The notes under the pieces: generated by a model | Seen by the model: the letters and a program-made list of their open reading frames with translations, nothing else | Database searches by the model: none | Told to the model about the DNA's origin: nothing | Translations under genes and position numbers: made by a program | NCBI GenBank assembly: GCA_019565575.1 | Contig: CP067379.1 | Coordinates: 186,001-250,000 of the forward strand | DNA from: Flavobacterium covae | GTDB lineage: Bacteria; Bacteroidota; Bacteroidia; Flavobacteriales; Flavobacteriaceae | DNA length: 64,000 bases | Direction: 5' to 3' | Shown here: one piece after another, positions 50,236-61,644 of the stretch | Position numbering within the stretch: the first letter of the stretch is position 1 | Layout of the letters: the number at the start of each line of letters is the position of its first letter

Positions 50236-50265
50236 CAAATATACAACGTTTATTGACATCTACAA
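50236..50265 (-). promoter_or_regulatory. Promoter of the tRNA-fMet operon
   Basis: On the minus strand TTG (50263-50265) and TATATTTG (50236-50243) are separated by exactly 19 bases, the ideal Bacteroidota TTG-N19-TAnnTTTG promoter, ending 12 bases before the first tRNA. Confidence 0.88.
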
Positions 50266-50311
50266 GCACTTTTATCTTTTTTAATTTATTTTATTTTTAA
50301 AAAACTATAAA

Positions 50312-51430
50312 TCAATCATTTAAACTTAACACATCTGAAATAAACTCGTCTATTTGCTCAAAAGTAACATTAGGCATACAAATAATATGAGATTGCCCTT
50401 TTTCCGTTGCTAGTTGCCATTTTGCTCGAACCTCAATAGAAGGAGACGAAAAAACCACTGTAATAGCATTAGGATTACGCCAAGCCTTTACGCCTATTTC
50501 ATTTAATCTTTTCTCTGTATAAGCTGCCACTTGCAAACTATGTTGTGTACGTAAAGCAAAACCTTCAAGACCTAATTTTTTAATGGCATACCATAAAAAC
50601 AAAGGACTATGCCCATTCCTAGATCCTGTAATCGTAGCATCTGAAGAACCTATATAGGCAATTTTTTTAGCTATTCTGTCACGATTCTCTTTTTTTACTA
50701 CTACTACTCCTGGAAGGCATAGGCGAACCAATAAATTTATGCCCACTTACGGATATACTATCACATCCATCTACAAAATCAAAAGCAGGACGAGGCTCTA
50801 CGAAAGGAGCAAATCCACCCGCTAGAGCAGCATCAGCATGAACATAATGTTTTTCAATTGCCATATCTGTAACAATTTTCTTGATTGTTGGAATATGATC
50901 CTTAGCTTCTGTCATAGTAGTACCTATATTTGCTACTACTACTACAGGACGGTGTCTATTATAACGGATAGCTTCTTTTAAATCATTATAATCTATCTCT
51001 CCATTTTCTTGAGAACGTACAATAACATATTCCATATTAAGAAGCGTTACATTTTTTTGAATACTATAATGAGTATCTTCAGAAAAATAAACCATAGCAT
51101 TAGGATACAATTCCCTGGCAACATACAAACCGTATAAATTACCTTCTGAACCTCCATTTGTCACATAACCCCAAACATTTTCAGGATTGGCTCTAAAAAG
51201 TTCTGCAAAAAAATGAACGACTTCTCGTTCCATCTCTCGTGAATCTACTTGGTAGGTTGATTTCACAAATGGATCGCCTAAATTGTTCATTGGAAATTGC
51301 AAAAAGGAAGTAGTTCAGAATAATCAAAATCTTTAGAGACTGGATATCCTAAAAAATATTTTGTACGATCTTCTACTTGTGATAATAATTGTTGTAACTG
51401 CTGAGAGATTTCTAAATGGGGATTACTCAT
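50312..51430 (-). CDS. PLP-dependent histidine decarboxylase-like protein (two frameshifts)
   Basis: A group II decarboxylase close to the bacterial PLP-type histidine decarboxylases: FPMNNLGDPF, WGYVTNGGSEGNLYGLYVA, FSEDTHYSIQKN, VANIGTTMTEA, YVHADAALAGGF, the PLP Lys in SVSGHKFIGSPMPSG and SGSRNGHSPLFLWYA. The start at 51430 (MSNPHLEISQQLQQLLSQ) is joined by adding a T near 51303 (ELLPFLQFPMNN). A second break at 50710 is an extra G in CTGAAG and is repaired to MPSGVVVVKK. About 373 residues. Product would be histamine if the specificity holds; other aromatic or acidic amino acids cannot be excluded. Confidence 0.82.
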
Positions 51431-51768
51431 TGTGTTTATTTTTTAACAAAAATAATATTATCAGAATATTATATTATAAAAAAACCTATATTTAGAAATT
51501 AAATCTACCGAAACATTATTATACAAAAATAATCTCTAAATAACAAATAATTCAATAGGGTAAATCCTAATAAATTTCGACTCTCAAAAATAAGAAACCC
51601 AAATTAATTTTATTATTTAGATTAATTTGGGTTTCAACTTGTTTTATATATCGTTAAAATGATATTGTTTTCTTTTTTTCAAAAAAAGAGACTGTCCGAA
51701 AAGACCAAAATAACAAACCAAACGTTGATTTTTGGCTCCCTCCTCTTCATTTTATAATCGGTTTATTT
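51431..51768. other. Non-coding gap with a solo repeat end
   Basis: A TTTGGGTTT inverted pair around 51595-51635 forms a terminator-like hairpin. GAGACTGTCCGAAAAG (about 51689-51704) is one end of the IS1182-type MITE family without its partner. No ORF is supported. Confidence 0.45.
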
Positions 51769-54695
51769 TTACTTCAATGCTTTATATAAAATTTCTACTG
51801 GATGTTGTGCTTCTCTACCAGTTCCATCTGCAATTTGATGACGACAACTTGTTCCTGATGCCGAAATAATTGTTTCTTTTGATTCTTGACGAATAGTTGG
51901 AAACAAAACTAATTCTCCTATATTCATTGAAATTTCATAATGTTCCTTTTCATACCCAAATGAACCTGCCATACCACAGCAACCACTTGGTATATTTAAA
52001 ACCGTATAATTTTTAGGTAATGACAATATTTGTTTCAAGGGCACTAAGGAAGATAAGGCTTTTTGAAAACAGTGTCCGTGCATACGTACACGTTCTTCTT
52101 TATCTGTAAAATGATCAGAAGTTATTTTTCCTTTTTCTATTTCTTGTGCTAAAAATTCTTCTATTAAAAAAGTTTTTTCAGCAATTTTCTTTGCTTTATT
52201 TTTTTAAATCATTTCGACACAAATCGGGATATTCATCTCTAAAGGTTAAGATAGCAGATGGTTCTATTCCTATTAAAACAGCCTCTTTAGGCAGCAAATC
52301 GTATACTTTTTCTACATTTTTTTCGGCTATTTCTCGGGCAATTTTTACCATTCCTTTCGATAAATAGGTTCTACCGCTGATTCCTATTGATGGAACGTTA
52401 ACTTTATAACCTAATTTATTTAATAATTTAACAGCTGTTTGCCCAATAGTTACATCAAAATAATTTAAAAATTCATCGCTATACAGATAAACTTCTCCGT
52501 TTTCAAAAGTTCCTTCTTGATTAAATTTAGCAATCCATTTTTCAAAGGTTATTTTATACATTTCAGGAAGAGAGCGTTCTGTAGCAAATCCTGTTGTTTT
52601 CTTTACTAGGGTTCCTAAAAATCCTTTGGTTGACAAATTATACAAAAAGGGTACTTGAGCAAACATTTTGTTTACTCGTGGTGTATGACCTATTAATTTA
52701 GAACGAAATTTTATTCCATTTTTATCATGATACTGTTGCAGGGCTTCTGCTTTTAACTTAGCCATATCTACATTTGAAGGACATTCTGATTTACATCCTT
52801 TACAACTCAAACACAAGTCTAAAACATCTATTATTTCTTCATGATCAAATGGGTTCATTTTTTTTAGAGTGTGTGATGGTTTCTCGTAAGATATTGGCTC
52901 TTGCTCTTGTGGTATGTTTTTCGTTACGAGTAGCCATATAACTAGGACACATGGTCCCTCCGCTTTTCTCGGTTTTACGACAATCTCCAGAACCGTTACA
53001 CATTTCTGCAGAACGTACAAATCCGTTTAACTCTGAAAAGTCAAAATATGTTTCTGGCATTGGTGTTACTTGTCCTGCTTGATAACGTAAGGAAGTATCC
53101 ATAGGAGGAGTATTGACAATTTTACCTGGATTAAAAATTCCCCATGGGTCCCACGTATTTTTTACTTGGATAAACATTTGATAAATTTCTTCGCCTAACA
53201 TGAATGGTATAAATTCGCCTCGTAAGCGTCCGTCTCCGTGTTCTCCACTTAATGAACCTTTGTATTTCTTCACTAAATGTGCAATATCTGTAGCAATCGT
53301 ACGGAACATAGCCGTACCTTCTTTTGTTTTTAAATCAATTATAGGACGCAAGTGTAATTCTCCCGTAGCGGCATGTGCATAATGTACACAAAATAGATTT
53401 CTACTTTCTAAAATCTGATTGAAATCTTCAATAAAATCAGGTAGATCTTCTACAGCTACTGCTGTATCTTCTATTACGGCTACTGCTTTAGCGTCTCCTG
53501 GAATATTAGACAAAAGTCCTAAACCTGCTTTACGAAGATTCCATACTTTATTTGTATCTTCTCCGTAAACAATTGGAAAATGATAACCTAACCCTGCTGC
53601 TCGCATTTGCTCTTCCATTTTTTGAGCTGTTTCCTGAATTTCTTCTACTGTATCACGAAGAAATTCTATCACTAAAATAGCTTTAGGATCACCTTGAACA
53701 AAGAAACGATTTTTACTTTGTTCTATATTTTCTTTAGTACAGTCTAGAATGTAATGATCTATTAATTCTACGCTATCTGGATTGTATTCTAATGCGATTA
53801 AATTAGCCTTTAAAGAAGCATTGACACTATCGCAGTGCACACACACTAAACCCGCTTTAGGTTTTAAGGCATTCACTAAGTTTAACTTGATTTCTGTAGC
53901 AAAAAATAGAGTTCCTTCCGAACCTGCAATAAGCTTACAGAAATTAAATTTTTCTTGAAAGTTTCCAAAAGGTGCTGTATCAGCTAATAAATCTAAAGCA
54001 TATCCTGTATTACGCCTTGGAATTGTTTTTTTGGGATAATTGGCATTAAACAATTCTTGGTTTACGGGGTTAGATAATATTTCTTTGGCTTGCAAATAAA
54101 TTTTTTGTTCTAATTCACTTACAACATTTATACCTTGACACTTAGCTTCAAACTCTTCATTGGTTAATTCTCCAAAAGTAACCTCATTTCCATCTGCTAA
54201 ATATCCTTTGATTTCTAATAAATGTTCACGAGTAGAACCATAGACAACTGAACGAGCACCACAAGCGTTATTCCCTACCATTCCTCCAATCATACAACGA
54301 TTACTGGTGGATGTCTCGGGTCCAAAAAATAAACCGTATTTTTTTAGATCTAAATTAAGTTCATCTCGAATGACTCCTGGTTGTACCCAGGCTGATTTTT
54401 CTTCTTTATTGACACTTAAAATAGATGTAAATTTTTGGGATATATCTACAACAATACCTTGCCCAACGACTTGACCTGCTAAGGAAGTTCCTGCAGCGCG
54501 TGGTATAACACTTAGTTTATTTGTACGAGCAAAATCTATTATTTTCTTTATATCTTCTTTTGATTCTGGCACCGCAACAGCCATAGGCATTTCACGGTAT
54601 GCACTAGCATCTGTGGCATACAGTGTACGCATGGTTGTATCATGGTATAACTTTCCTTGTAATGATTGTTCTAAAACATCTAATTTCATGCTCAC
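51769..54695 (-). CDS. FAD/4Fe-4S D-2-hydroxyacid dehydrogenase, YdiJ/D-2-hydroxyglutarate dehydrogenase-like (two frameshifts)
   Basis: Corrected length is about 975 residues. Domains in order: FAD-binding type 4 (VIPRAAGTSLAGQVVGQGIVVD, FGPETSTSNRCMIGGMVGNNACG), FAD-linked oxidase C-terminal (GELHLRPI, SGEHGDGRLRGEF), a ferredoxin-like double cluster (EMCNGSGDCRKT ... GTMCPSYMATRNE; CLSCKGCKSECPSNVDM) and a C-terminal CCG-type domain (PSGCCGMAGSFGYE). Breaks at the T-runs near 52858 and 52200 are one-base homopolymer gains. YdiJ-type enzymes oxidise D-2-hydroxyglutarate or D-lactate, feeding electrons to a carrier. It directly follows the serB-serA fusion gene (60-base gap), which favours D-2-hydroxyglutarate. 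Confidence 0.85.
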
Positions 54696-54755
54696 TTTTT
54701 AATTCTTTTTAAACAGAAATTTTTAATTTCTTTTGATACGTTATGTTTTTAATGA

Positions 54756-56647
54756 TTAATACAAAATTCTATATCGTATTGTATTGGGTATCATTTTTAA
54801 TTGTTTTTCTAAATCTGGATCATAAAAACTATCTACATCTGTAATTACGTACCCTATTTGTTCATTTGTTTTTAAATATTGTCCTAAAATGTTGCAATTT
54901 GCATTGGAAAATATTGTATTAATTTGTGCCAATATTCCTTTGACGTTTTCGTGTATGTGCATTACTCGATGTGCATTATCAAATTCAGGTAATTGAATTT
55001 CGGGCAAATTAACGCTTCCAAAAGTAGTTCCTGTATTGATATACTGTATTATTTTTCTTGACACATAATTTCCTATATCGTGTTGGGCTTCTTCTGTACT
55101 ACCTCCTATATGTGGTGTTAGTATGACATTATCTCTTCCACGCAGAGCCGAGAGGAATACCTCATCATTATTTTTAGGTTCATAAGGAAAAACATCTATA
55201 GCTGCCCCTCTTATCTTACCACTGTCTAAATTAACGATTAGTGCATCCATATCTACTATATGTCCGCGGGACAAATTTAAGAATACTACTCCATTTTTCA
55301 TCGCACTAAATGCGTTTGCATCCATCAGTTGTTCATTACTTTCTCTTCCATCAACATGCAAAGACACTACATCTGCTACTGCTAATAGTTCTTGTAACGA
55401 TGCGCATTTTTTAGCATTTCCTAAAGCTAGTTTATCTACCACATCATAAAAGTAGACTTGCATTCCTAGGGCTTCCAGCTAAAATAGAAAGTTGAGATCC
55501 AATACTACCATATCCAACAATTCCTAATTTTTTCCCTCTAATTTCTACACTACCATTAGCCGACTTATCCCAAATTCCTTGGTGCATTTTTTGACTTTTT
55601 TCAAAAGTAGCACGCATTAGCATGATCATTTCTCCTATTGCTAGTTCTACGACTGAACGTGTATTACTATAAGGGGCATTAAAAACAGCTATTCCTTTTT
55701 GGCTACAAACTTGTAGATCTACTTGATTGGTTCCTATACAAAAAGTTCCAATTGTATGCAGTTTATGGGCGTTTTCTAAAACACGTGCTGATACGGTTGT
55801 CTTAGAACGAATTCGAGTATGGATACCTCCTTAATCTGTTCACACAACTCCTCTTCTGATAGTGATCCTTTTAAACTTGTAACTTGATACCCTTCGCGTT
55901 CGAATTGAGCAACTGCGTCTGGGTGAATGTTTTCTAATAGTAAGACTTGTATTCTATTCTTAGGATAAGAAACGGACGCTTTTACGGACAAATCGTATAA
56001 GATCTCATCTAAAGAGGGAGCTACTTTTTCTGCCAAATCTAATACTACTTGACGTTTTATATTTTCGGTAAAAGCATAGAATTTAGATACTACTCCGTAT
56101 TGTTTTGTTTCATAATCGGTATAGCCATCACCTATCATGATTACTTCACCTTCTAACTTTAAGGATTGTATTTTTAATGCTTTTCCTTTGTTTTCACATA
56201 GTTCTTCTTTTTCATCAAATCCTACTATATTTCCATGATGGTCAAAAACGAAGGTATTTGCTAATACATTTTCGGGTTTTATTCCAAACTCTTGGACAAT
56301 AGGTACTATAATTTCTTTGAATCCGTTTGATATAACGTACACTTCTTCGCTGTGCAGTTTAAAGAAGTTTTTATTTTGAATAACAGATGTGGAAATTTTA
56401 TCTTTTATTTTTTTATTAATTCTTCTAGATGATCTCGATGTGCTTGTAATAAATGAATTCGTTTTGATAACGATTCTTTTAAGGTAATACTTCCTTCCAT
56501 TCCTTGATTGGTTATTTCTTGAATGGTTTTTAGAACTGTTTCGGCTATAGGTGTTTCTCCATGAATAATAGTACACAATTCATCAAGTGCTTCTACTTGT
56601 ATAAAAGTACTATCGAAATCGAAAATAAAGATTTTGCGTTGTGCCAT
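54756..56647 (-). CDS. SerB-SerA fusion: phosphoserine phosphatase-like HAD domain plus 3-phosphoglycerate dehydrogenase (three frameshifts)
   Basis: The N-terminal ~210 residues form a SerB-type HAD domain: DFDSTFIQVEALDEL (nucleophile motif), VISNGFKEI and MIGDGYTDYETK. The remaining 420 residues are SerA: LGIRSKTTVSARVLENA, the Rossmann motif GYGSIGSQ, NLSRGHIVD with catalytic Arg, ILTPHIGGSTEEAQ with catalytic His, and a C-terminal ACT domain (MHIHENVKGILAQINTIFSN). Breaks: a missing A near 56410, a missing G at about 55816, and an extra base in CTTCAG at 55472-55478. After correction it is about 630 residues. Serine biosynthesis steps 1 and 3 would lie on one chain. Confidence 0.85.
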
Positions 56648-56697
56648 AACAGATTTAGTGTATTTTAATAATTTGAAAACTAAATTAATAAAAGAAT

Positions 56698-58064
56698 TTA
56701 CTTGGCTACAGAAACGATCTGAATTAATTCATCTAAATGTTTTAATTCGTACTTTTTCAAGATTTGAGGGTCTATATCTAAGTATTTTAAGATTTGTTTA
56801 TTTGCTGTATCCTTTTTATTGGATAACCGAACGCCTTTATTTTTTTCTTTTGTCTTTTATGATGAATTGTTTAAAATCTAATGCAATATAAAATTTTTGA
56901 TTTTCATATACTATTTTTCTAAATACAGACCAATCGGGTCTTAATTCTTGTGCACTTTGTATCGTTTCAAAAATTTCAAAAACATCTTTATTAACTACAT
57001 CAAAAGCAATGTAGGCATTGGATTCGTAATGATTTTCTATAATTACTTTTTCATCATATTTTCCATGAATAACATAGGGTTTCAAATCCGTATCTAATGG
57101 TTTAAAGTAAATGTGTTGTTTACCAGTCTTAAAACTAGGGTCATCATTAAATCCTTTTACTAGATCAAAAGTCCCTATTCCCACAATATCTTCATGTCTA
57201 CACAAGAAATATTCAGAACTTTTGTCAATATATTTCACTTCTTCATTTTGTTCTGAATCGGTCAAAACAGGGGAATAGTTCCTATTGATAAAATGTCCCA
57301 AATGATAATTCTGTTGAAAAGCCTTTGTCGCTAAAAATTGCATTATTACTTCTTTTGGCAGTGTGTCATATACATAATTCACACCGTTTCGAACGACTAA
57401 TCGATCGATTTGCAAAGCTTCTGAAATCCTGGAAGAAATCAGGATGTCCATAGGGAGCGGTATCTTCTATTGTGCAATAAGAAGCAATTAAATTACGATC
57501 TAAATCAAATAGGATGTATTTAATATAATTTAGTTGATAATTTTTACATTTTAGACTTTCTTGTTTCTGTTCAAAAAAACCAACTTTTTCTCCGTGAACG
57601 AGTAAGTCATTTGCTACGATTTTAAATTCTTTAGTACTTATGTTTTCTTCAATTGGTTTCGTTTCAGTGGGTTCTAACTTTAATCTTTCTTCATCTATTG
57701 TAAAAAGACGTTCTAAATCAAGTCCTTTTTGATTCAATACATGGTACTGACATAGCATCTTGATAAATTCTCTGGAACGACTAAAGGATTCTTCTAAAAC
57801 TTTTAATCTTTTTACATCTGAGTAGTTAGGGCTAATCAATTCAAATTGAATTTCATTTATTTCTTTACAACCTCTACAAGGTATCATTTTCGCATGAAGC
57901 ATCAAATTATTATTCAGATCATATAGATCATATTTGAAGCGATTGGATATTACTTTTAGCTGAAGAACTGGAACGCCATCTATAGTTACTTTTTCGTTTT
58001 TTATTTGAATAGTTTGCGCGCCTGCTGTTAGAGAAATGAGCAATAGGAAAATTTTTTTAATCAT
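56698..58064 (-). CDS. Exported protein of unknown function (two frameshifts)
   Basis: The signal peptide is MIKKIFLLLISLTAGAQ. The mature part has no recognised domain; it contains a CRGC motif near residue 65 and alternating hydrophobic/charged beta-type sequence. An extra G in CTGAAG at 57429 separates HPDFF from RISEALQIDRLVVRNG. One A too many near 56842 hides a natural end (KNKGVRLSNKKDTANKQILKYLDIDPQ ... LIQIVSVAK) at 56698. Corrected length is about 455 residues. It lies upstream of the serBA fusion gene on the same strand. Confidence 0.65.
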
Positions 58065-58150
58065 GCTAGTTTCTTTTAATTTTTTGTTTTAAAACAAAAG
58101 AGTTCTCTTATTTTCACAAGAGAACTCTGTATTATTTTTTATATAAAAAC

Positions 58151-58971
58151 TTATTTTGCTTCATTTTGAAGTTTCACGTCTGTACTTTCAAAAATTTTAT
58201 CTGCTGGAAGCAGCTATAAATCCTGAATAAAGCTCTCCATTAGCCATTGGATAACGCAACGCAAATTCATAATAGCAAGAAGGTATCTCTTTAGCTCCTT
58301 CATCAAAGTTTACTGTATATAAATCAGCTAATGTACTTGATTGTTCTAGTAGCTCAGCAGGAGTTCCCTTAATTTCACCACCAGAAGTATTTAATTTCCA
58401 ACCATTATCTTTTAAAAATTGGTTTAAAGACTGTAATGTTGGAAATTGGGTTAAGGCATTCACATTAATTGTAAAGTGATTAGCTCGGAAACCATAAATA
58501 TACATCCACGCTGCATACTCTGACTCTTCCAATAAATTGGAATAGATTGCGTTAGAAGAATTATTCCATACAGCACCGCTTAAAATTAAATCTTCTTTTT
58601 GAAATACTGATTGGTCACAAGCATCTAAAGTTTCTTTTACTGTTTTTTGTAATGATTCCGAACATTTAGCTAATTCTAATTGTGAAATAAAAACGCGTGG
58701 CGCGCTTTTATCTGTAGCGTGTTCATAATGCTTTGCAAATAATTTTTTAGATTCAAAAACATATTCGCCTTTTGGCTCATAACCTGCTTTTATAAAAGGT
58801 TTTTCTAAAACCGAAATATCGACACGTTTATCATCGTATGTACGAATAGCTATATGATCATTTCCTATTATTTCTCCTTCCAGCAGCTAATAATGCGTGA
58901 ATTTTTTGAGCAGATGGAGTAATAGCGATGTATTGCTCCCATAATTTTGACAATAATTGATCTTTATCCAT
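58151..58971 (-). CDS. DUF1338 family protein (HglS/YdcJ-like non-haem iron enzyme), two frameshifts
   Basis: Corrected sequence is about 273 residues. Metal-ligand-type motifs are NDHIAIRTYDD (His), RANHFTINVN (His) and SCYYEFALRYP (Glu), as in the DUF1338 family, whose characterised member HglS converts 2-oxoadipate to D-2-hydroxyglutarate in lysine catabolism. Breaks at 58877 and 58204 are both an extra base in CTGAAG; correction gives LLAAEGEIIGNDH and IAASADKIFE, with the stop at 58151. It is divergent from an Lrp-type regulator gene. Confidence 0.85.
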
Positions 58972-59176
58972 GGTGTTGTTTTCTTTTAATGTGACACAAA
59001 ATTAGTGTATTTATAAGTATATTTACAACATCTAAGTAAATTTATTAAAATTTGACTTTTATAGATTCCTAATTATGTTAATTTAACATTTTAAAAACAA
59101 TATAAAATAGGCAAAAAGATCAATATTATTTTTTTACTTATTTTCTCATTAATACCAAAGTTTAAAAAGGATAAAA

Positions 59177-59647
59177 ATGTCACAAGGGTTAAATAAAATA
59201 ATAGATTATATCAACAAAAAAATAATTCAAAAGCTAAGTTTAGATGGTCGTTTTGCCTATTCTGAATTGGCTAAGGAATTAAACATTTCTAATTCATTAG
59301 TTCACCAACGAATCAAGAAAATGCAAGAAGCAGGTATTATCAAAGGTTTTTCTATTAAGCTTGATGCAAAAGCTATGGGCTACGAAACTATTACCTATAC
59401 AGGAATTGCTACTAAAGAAGCTCGTTATTCTTATTCTATTGCTGAAAGACTAAAAGAGATTCCAGAAGTTGTAGAATGTCATTTTGTGTCTGGCAAATAT
59501 GCTTTATTTTTAAAAATTGTAGCTACTAACAATGAAGAGTTTAGGAAAATTTTATACGAAAAAATTCATATCATTGAAGGTGTTGGAAGTACTGATTCAT
59601 TCATCTCTTTTGGCTCTGCATTTGAAAAAGAGATCCCTATACTTTAA
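59177..59647 (+). CDS. Lrp/AsnC family transcriptional regulator
   Basis: A 156-residue protein with an N-terminal HTH (LDGRFAYSELAKELNISNSLVHQRIKKMQEAGIIKGF) and a C-terminal RAM/ligand domain (EVVECHFVSGKYALFLKIVA). It is divergent from the DUF1338 gene and probably controls it together with amino-acid metabolism genes. Confidence 0.93.
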   Translation: MSQGLNKIIDYINKKIIQKLSLDGRFAYSELAKELNISNSLVHQRIKKMQEAGIIKGFSIKLDAKAMGYETITYTGIATKEARYSYSIAERLKEIPEVVECHFVSGKYALFLKIVATNNEEFRKILYEKIHIIEGVGSTDSFISFGSAFEKEIPIL

Positions 59648-60088
59648 GCTTATCATTTTTGTTTTTGTATATATTCTATAGTACCCAATTTTAAAAATGA
59701 ATAGGCAAACTCCTTTTATCTATTGCTGTTATTTTACTAAAATCCTGAAATTACTCAAACCTACTTTAATAAGTAAAAAGAGCATCATATTCACTATATA
59801 ACGCGTATAATTATTAAAAAATACTTACTGACTCAATAATGAAATACTCCATTCTAAAATTTAATAAATATAAAATAGACCTCTTGTTTGAGTAAATAAA
59901 ATTTTTATTTCTCCTTATTTTTTTCGACGTTTTTGTAATCATAATATTTATTTTTAGTATTTCTATTAAAAATAGTCTTTCATAAAACTACTGAAAATCT
60001 AGTTCTATTAGTCGTTTGTCTATATGACAGCTAAAAACACTCTGTCAAATATTTTTTGTAAATTTGAATCATCAAACCATTTGGAATC
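59648..60088. other. Intergenic region before the Rpn nuclease gene
   Basis: No ORF or clear RNA. TAAATTTG (60059-60066) is a -7-type box 22 bases before the Rpn gene; no TTG at the ideal distance. Confidence 0.4.
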
Positions 60089-60937
60089 ATGAAGGCTAAA
60101 TACATCAATCCGTTTACCGACTTTGGATTTAAAAAAATATTTGGGGAAGAAGCCAGCAAAAATTTGCTCATAGACTTCCTTAATACACTATTGCCTGAAC
60201 ACGACCAAATTAAAGAACTTTCTTTTAAAAACACCGAGCAACTCGGAATTACCGACCTCGACAGAAAAGCCATATACGACATCTATTGTCAAAATGAAAA
60301 AGGCGAAAAATTCATCGTAGAACTACAAAAAGCAAAACAAAATTTCTTTAAAGAACGAACCATTTATTACGCCACTTTTCCTATCAGAGAACAAGCCGAA
60401 AAAGGAGAATGGAACTATAACCTCAAATCCGTTTACTGTATAGGTATTTTAGATTTTACTTTTGACGATTACGAATCTGAACCCGAAAAAAGCGAAGTCG
60501 TACATACCATTAAACTAAAAAACCAAAATGGAAAAGTTTTTTACGATAAACTAACCTATATCTATTTAGAAATGCCCAACTTTAAAAAACAGGAAACCGA
60601 CTTAAACTCCCGTTTAGACAAGTGGTTGTATTTTATTAAAAACCTAGAAGACTTCCAAAACATACCTACCATTTTCAAAGATGAGGTTTTTACTCAAGCT
60701 TTTGAAAAAGCTGAATTGGCTAATTTTGGACAATGGGAATTAGATAAATACGAAAGTAGTTTAAAAGTGTACAGAGACCTAAAAAGTATTATTGATACAG
60801 CTTTTGATGACGGTAAAGAAGAAGGAAAGATTGAAGGAAAGATTGAAATTGCTAAGCAAGCAAAAACAATGGGGCTTTCAATTCCTGATATAATAAAGCT
60901 AACAGGACTATCCGAAAAAGAAATCAACGAGTTATAA
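60089..60937 (+). CDS. Rpn family PD-(D/E)XK recombination-promoting nuclease
   Basis: A 282-residue protein. The conserved start MKAKYINPFTDFGFKKIFGEE is followed by the nuclease core, DIYCQNEKGEKFIVELQKAKQ (D...ExQ), and the helical region FFKERTIYYATFPIREQAEKGE. The C-terminus has the family's DGKEEGKIEGKIEIAKQAK repeat and a helix-turn-helix-like tail (LSIPDIIKLTGLSEKEI). Rpn proteins (transposase_31/PDDEXK_2) act as horizontally spread nucleases, with roles suggested in phage defence. Full length, no frameshift. Confidence 0.9.
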   Translation: MKAKYINPFTDFGFKKIFGEEASKNLLIDFLNTLLPEHDQIKELSFKNTEQLGITDLDRKAIYDIYCQNEKGEKFIVELQKAKQNFFKERTIYYATFPIREQAEKGEWNYNLKSVYCIGILDFTFDDYESEPEKSEVVHTIKLKNQNGKVFYDKLTYIYLEMPNFKKQETDLNSRLDKWLYFIKNLEDFQNIPTIFKDEVFTQAFEKAELANFGQWELDKYESSLKVYRDLKSIIDTAFDDGKEEGKIEGKIEIAKQAKTMGLSIPDIIKLTGLSEKEINEL

Positions 60938-61079
60938 AAGTGTACCCAAATAGTATCTAACTATTTCGAGGCAGTGCAATCTCTGGCACACATTTTTATT
61001 ACAGGAGACATTACTCTTCTTATTATTATAAAATTTAAAATTATTTTATCTGTAAAATTTTCAATATATAATTGTTTTT

Positions 61080-61366
61080 ATACCATTTAAACTTTGAAAT
61101 TTCCTCATAATACTATTTTTTTAACCTTGAAACTGTCCAAAAAGTTCGCAATCTTTCATTTCGACCAAAGGGAGAAATCACATAATGTTTGATTTAGAGA
61201 CTATCCTACAAAAGCAATAGAAATTAGTATTGATTCTCGATGTGCTTCGCGCTCGAGCTAACGATCATTTCAATTATATACTCAACCGTTTGTTAGAGTT
61301 GTTTTAAAATAAAAAAGATCGAGAATTTCACTTTTTAATCCAGTATATTTTAAGTTTAAATGGTAT
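61080..61366. repeat. Second ATACCATTTAAACTT MITE, inverted
   Basis: The termini ATACCATTTAAACTT ... TAAGTTTAAATGGTAT are as at 41514, in reverse orientation. The nested segment starts ACTGTCCAAAAAGTTCGCAATC. Both copies share the interior CGATGTGCTTCGCGCTCGAG-like GC-rich motif. No ORF. The first ~140 bases after the Rpn gene (60938-61079) show nothing notable. Confidence 0.7.
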
Positions 61367-61644
61367 TAAAACTTTTTTTTATTTTGTTTCTCTTATTTTT
61401 AAATATTTTTTGTGACCATACTAATCATTTTAATATTTTTACAAAATAACGTTTGATTCCCCTTCTAAAGTTTTGGTTAACAAATGTCTACTGGATTAAA
61501 TTTCAGCTTAATTTAAAATTGATTTTTTACTTACAAACTACTATCTTTAATAAAAACAAAAGCTAATTGGTTCTGTCACCATCAATAAAATGACAGAACA
61601 TGAATAAAGATCTAACAATATTTTTTCACCTTAAACAAAAAAAA

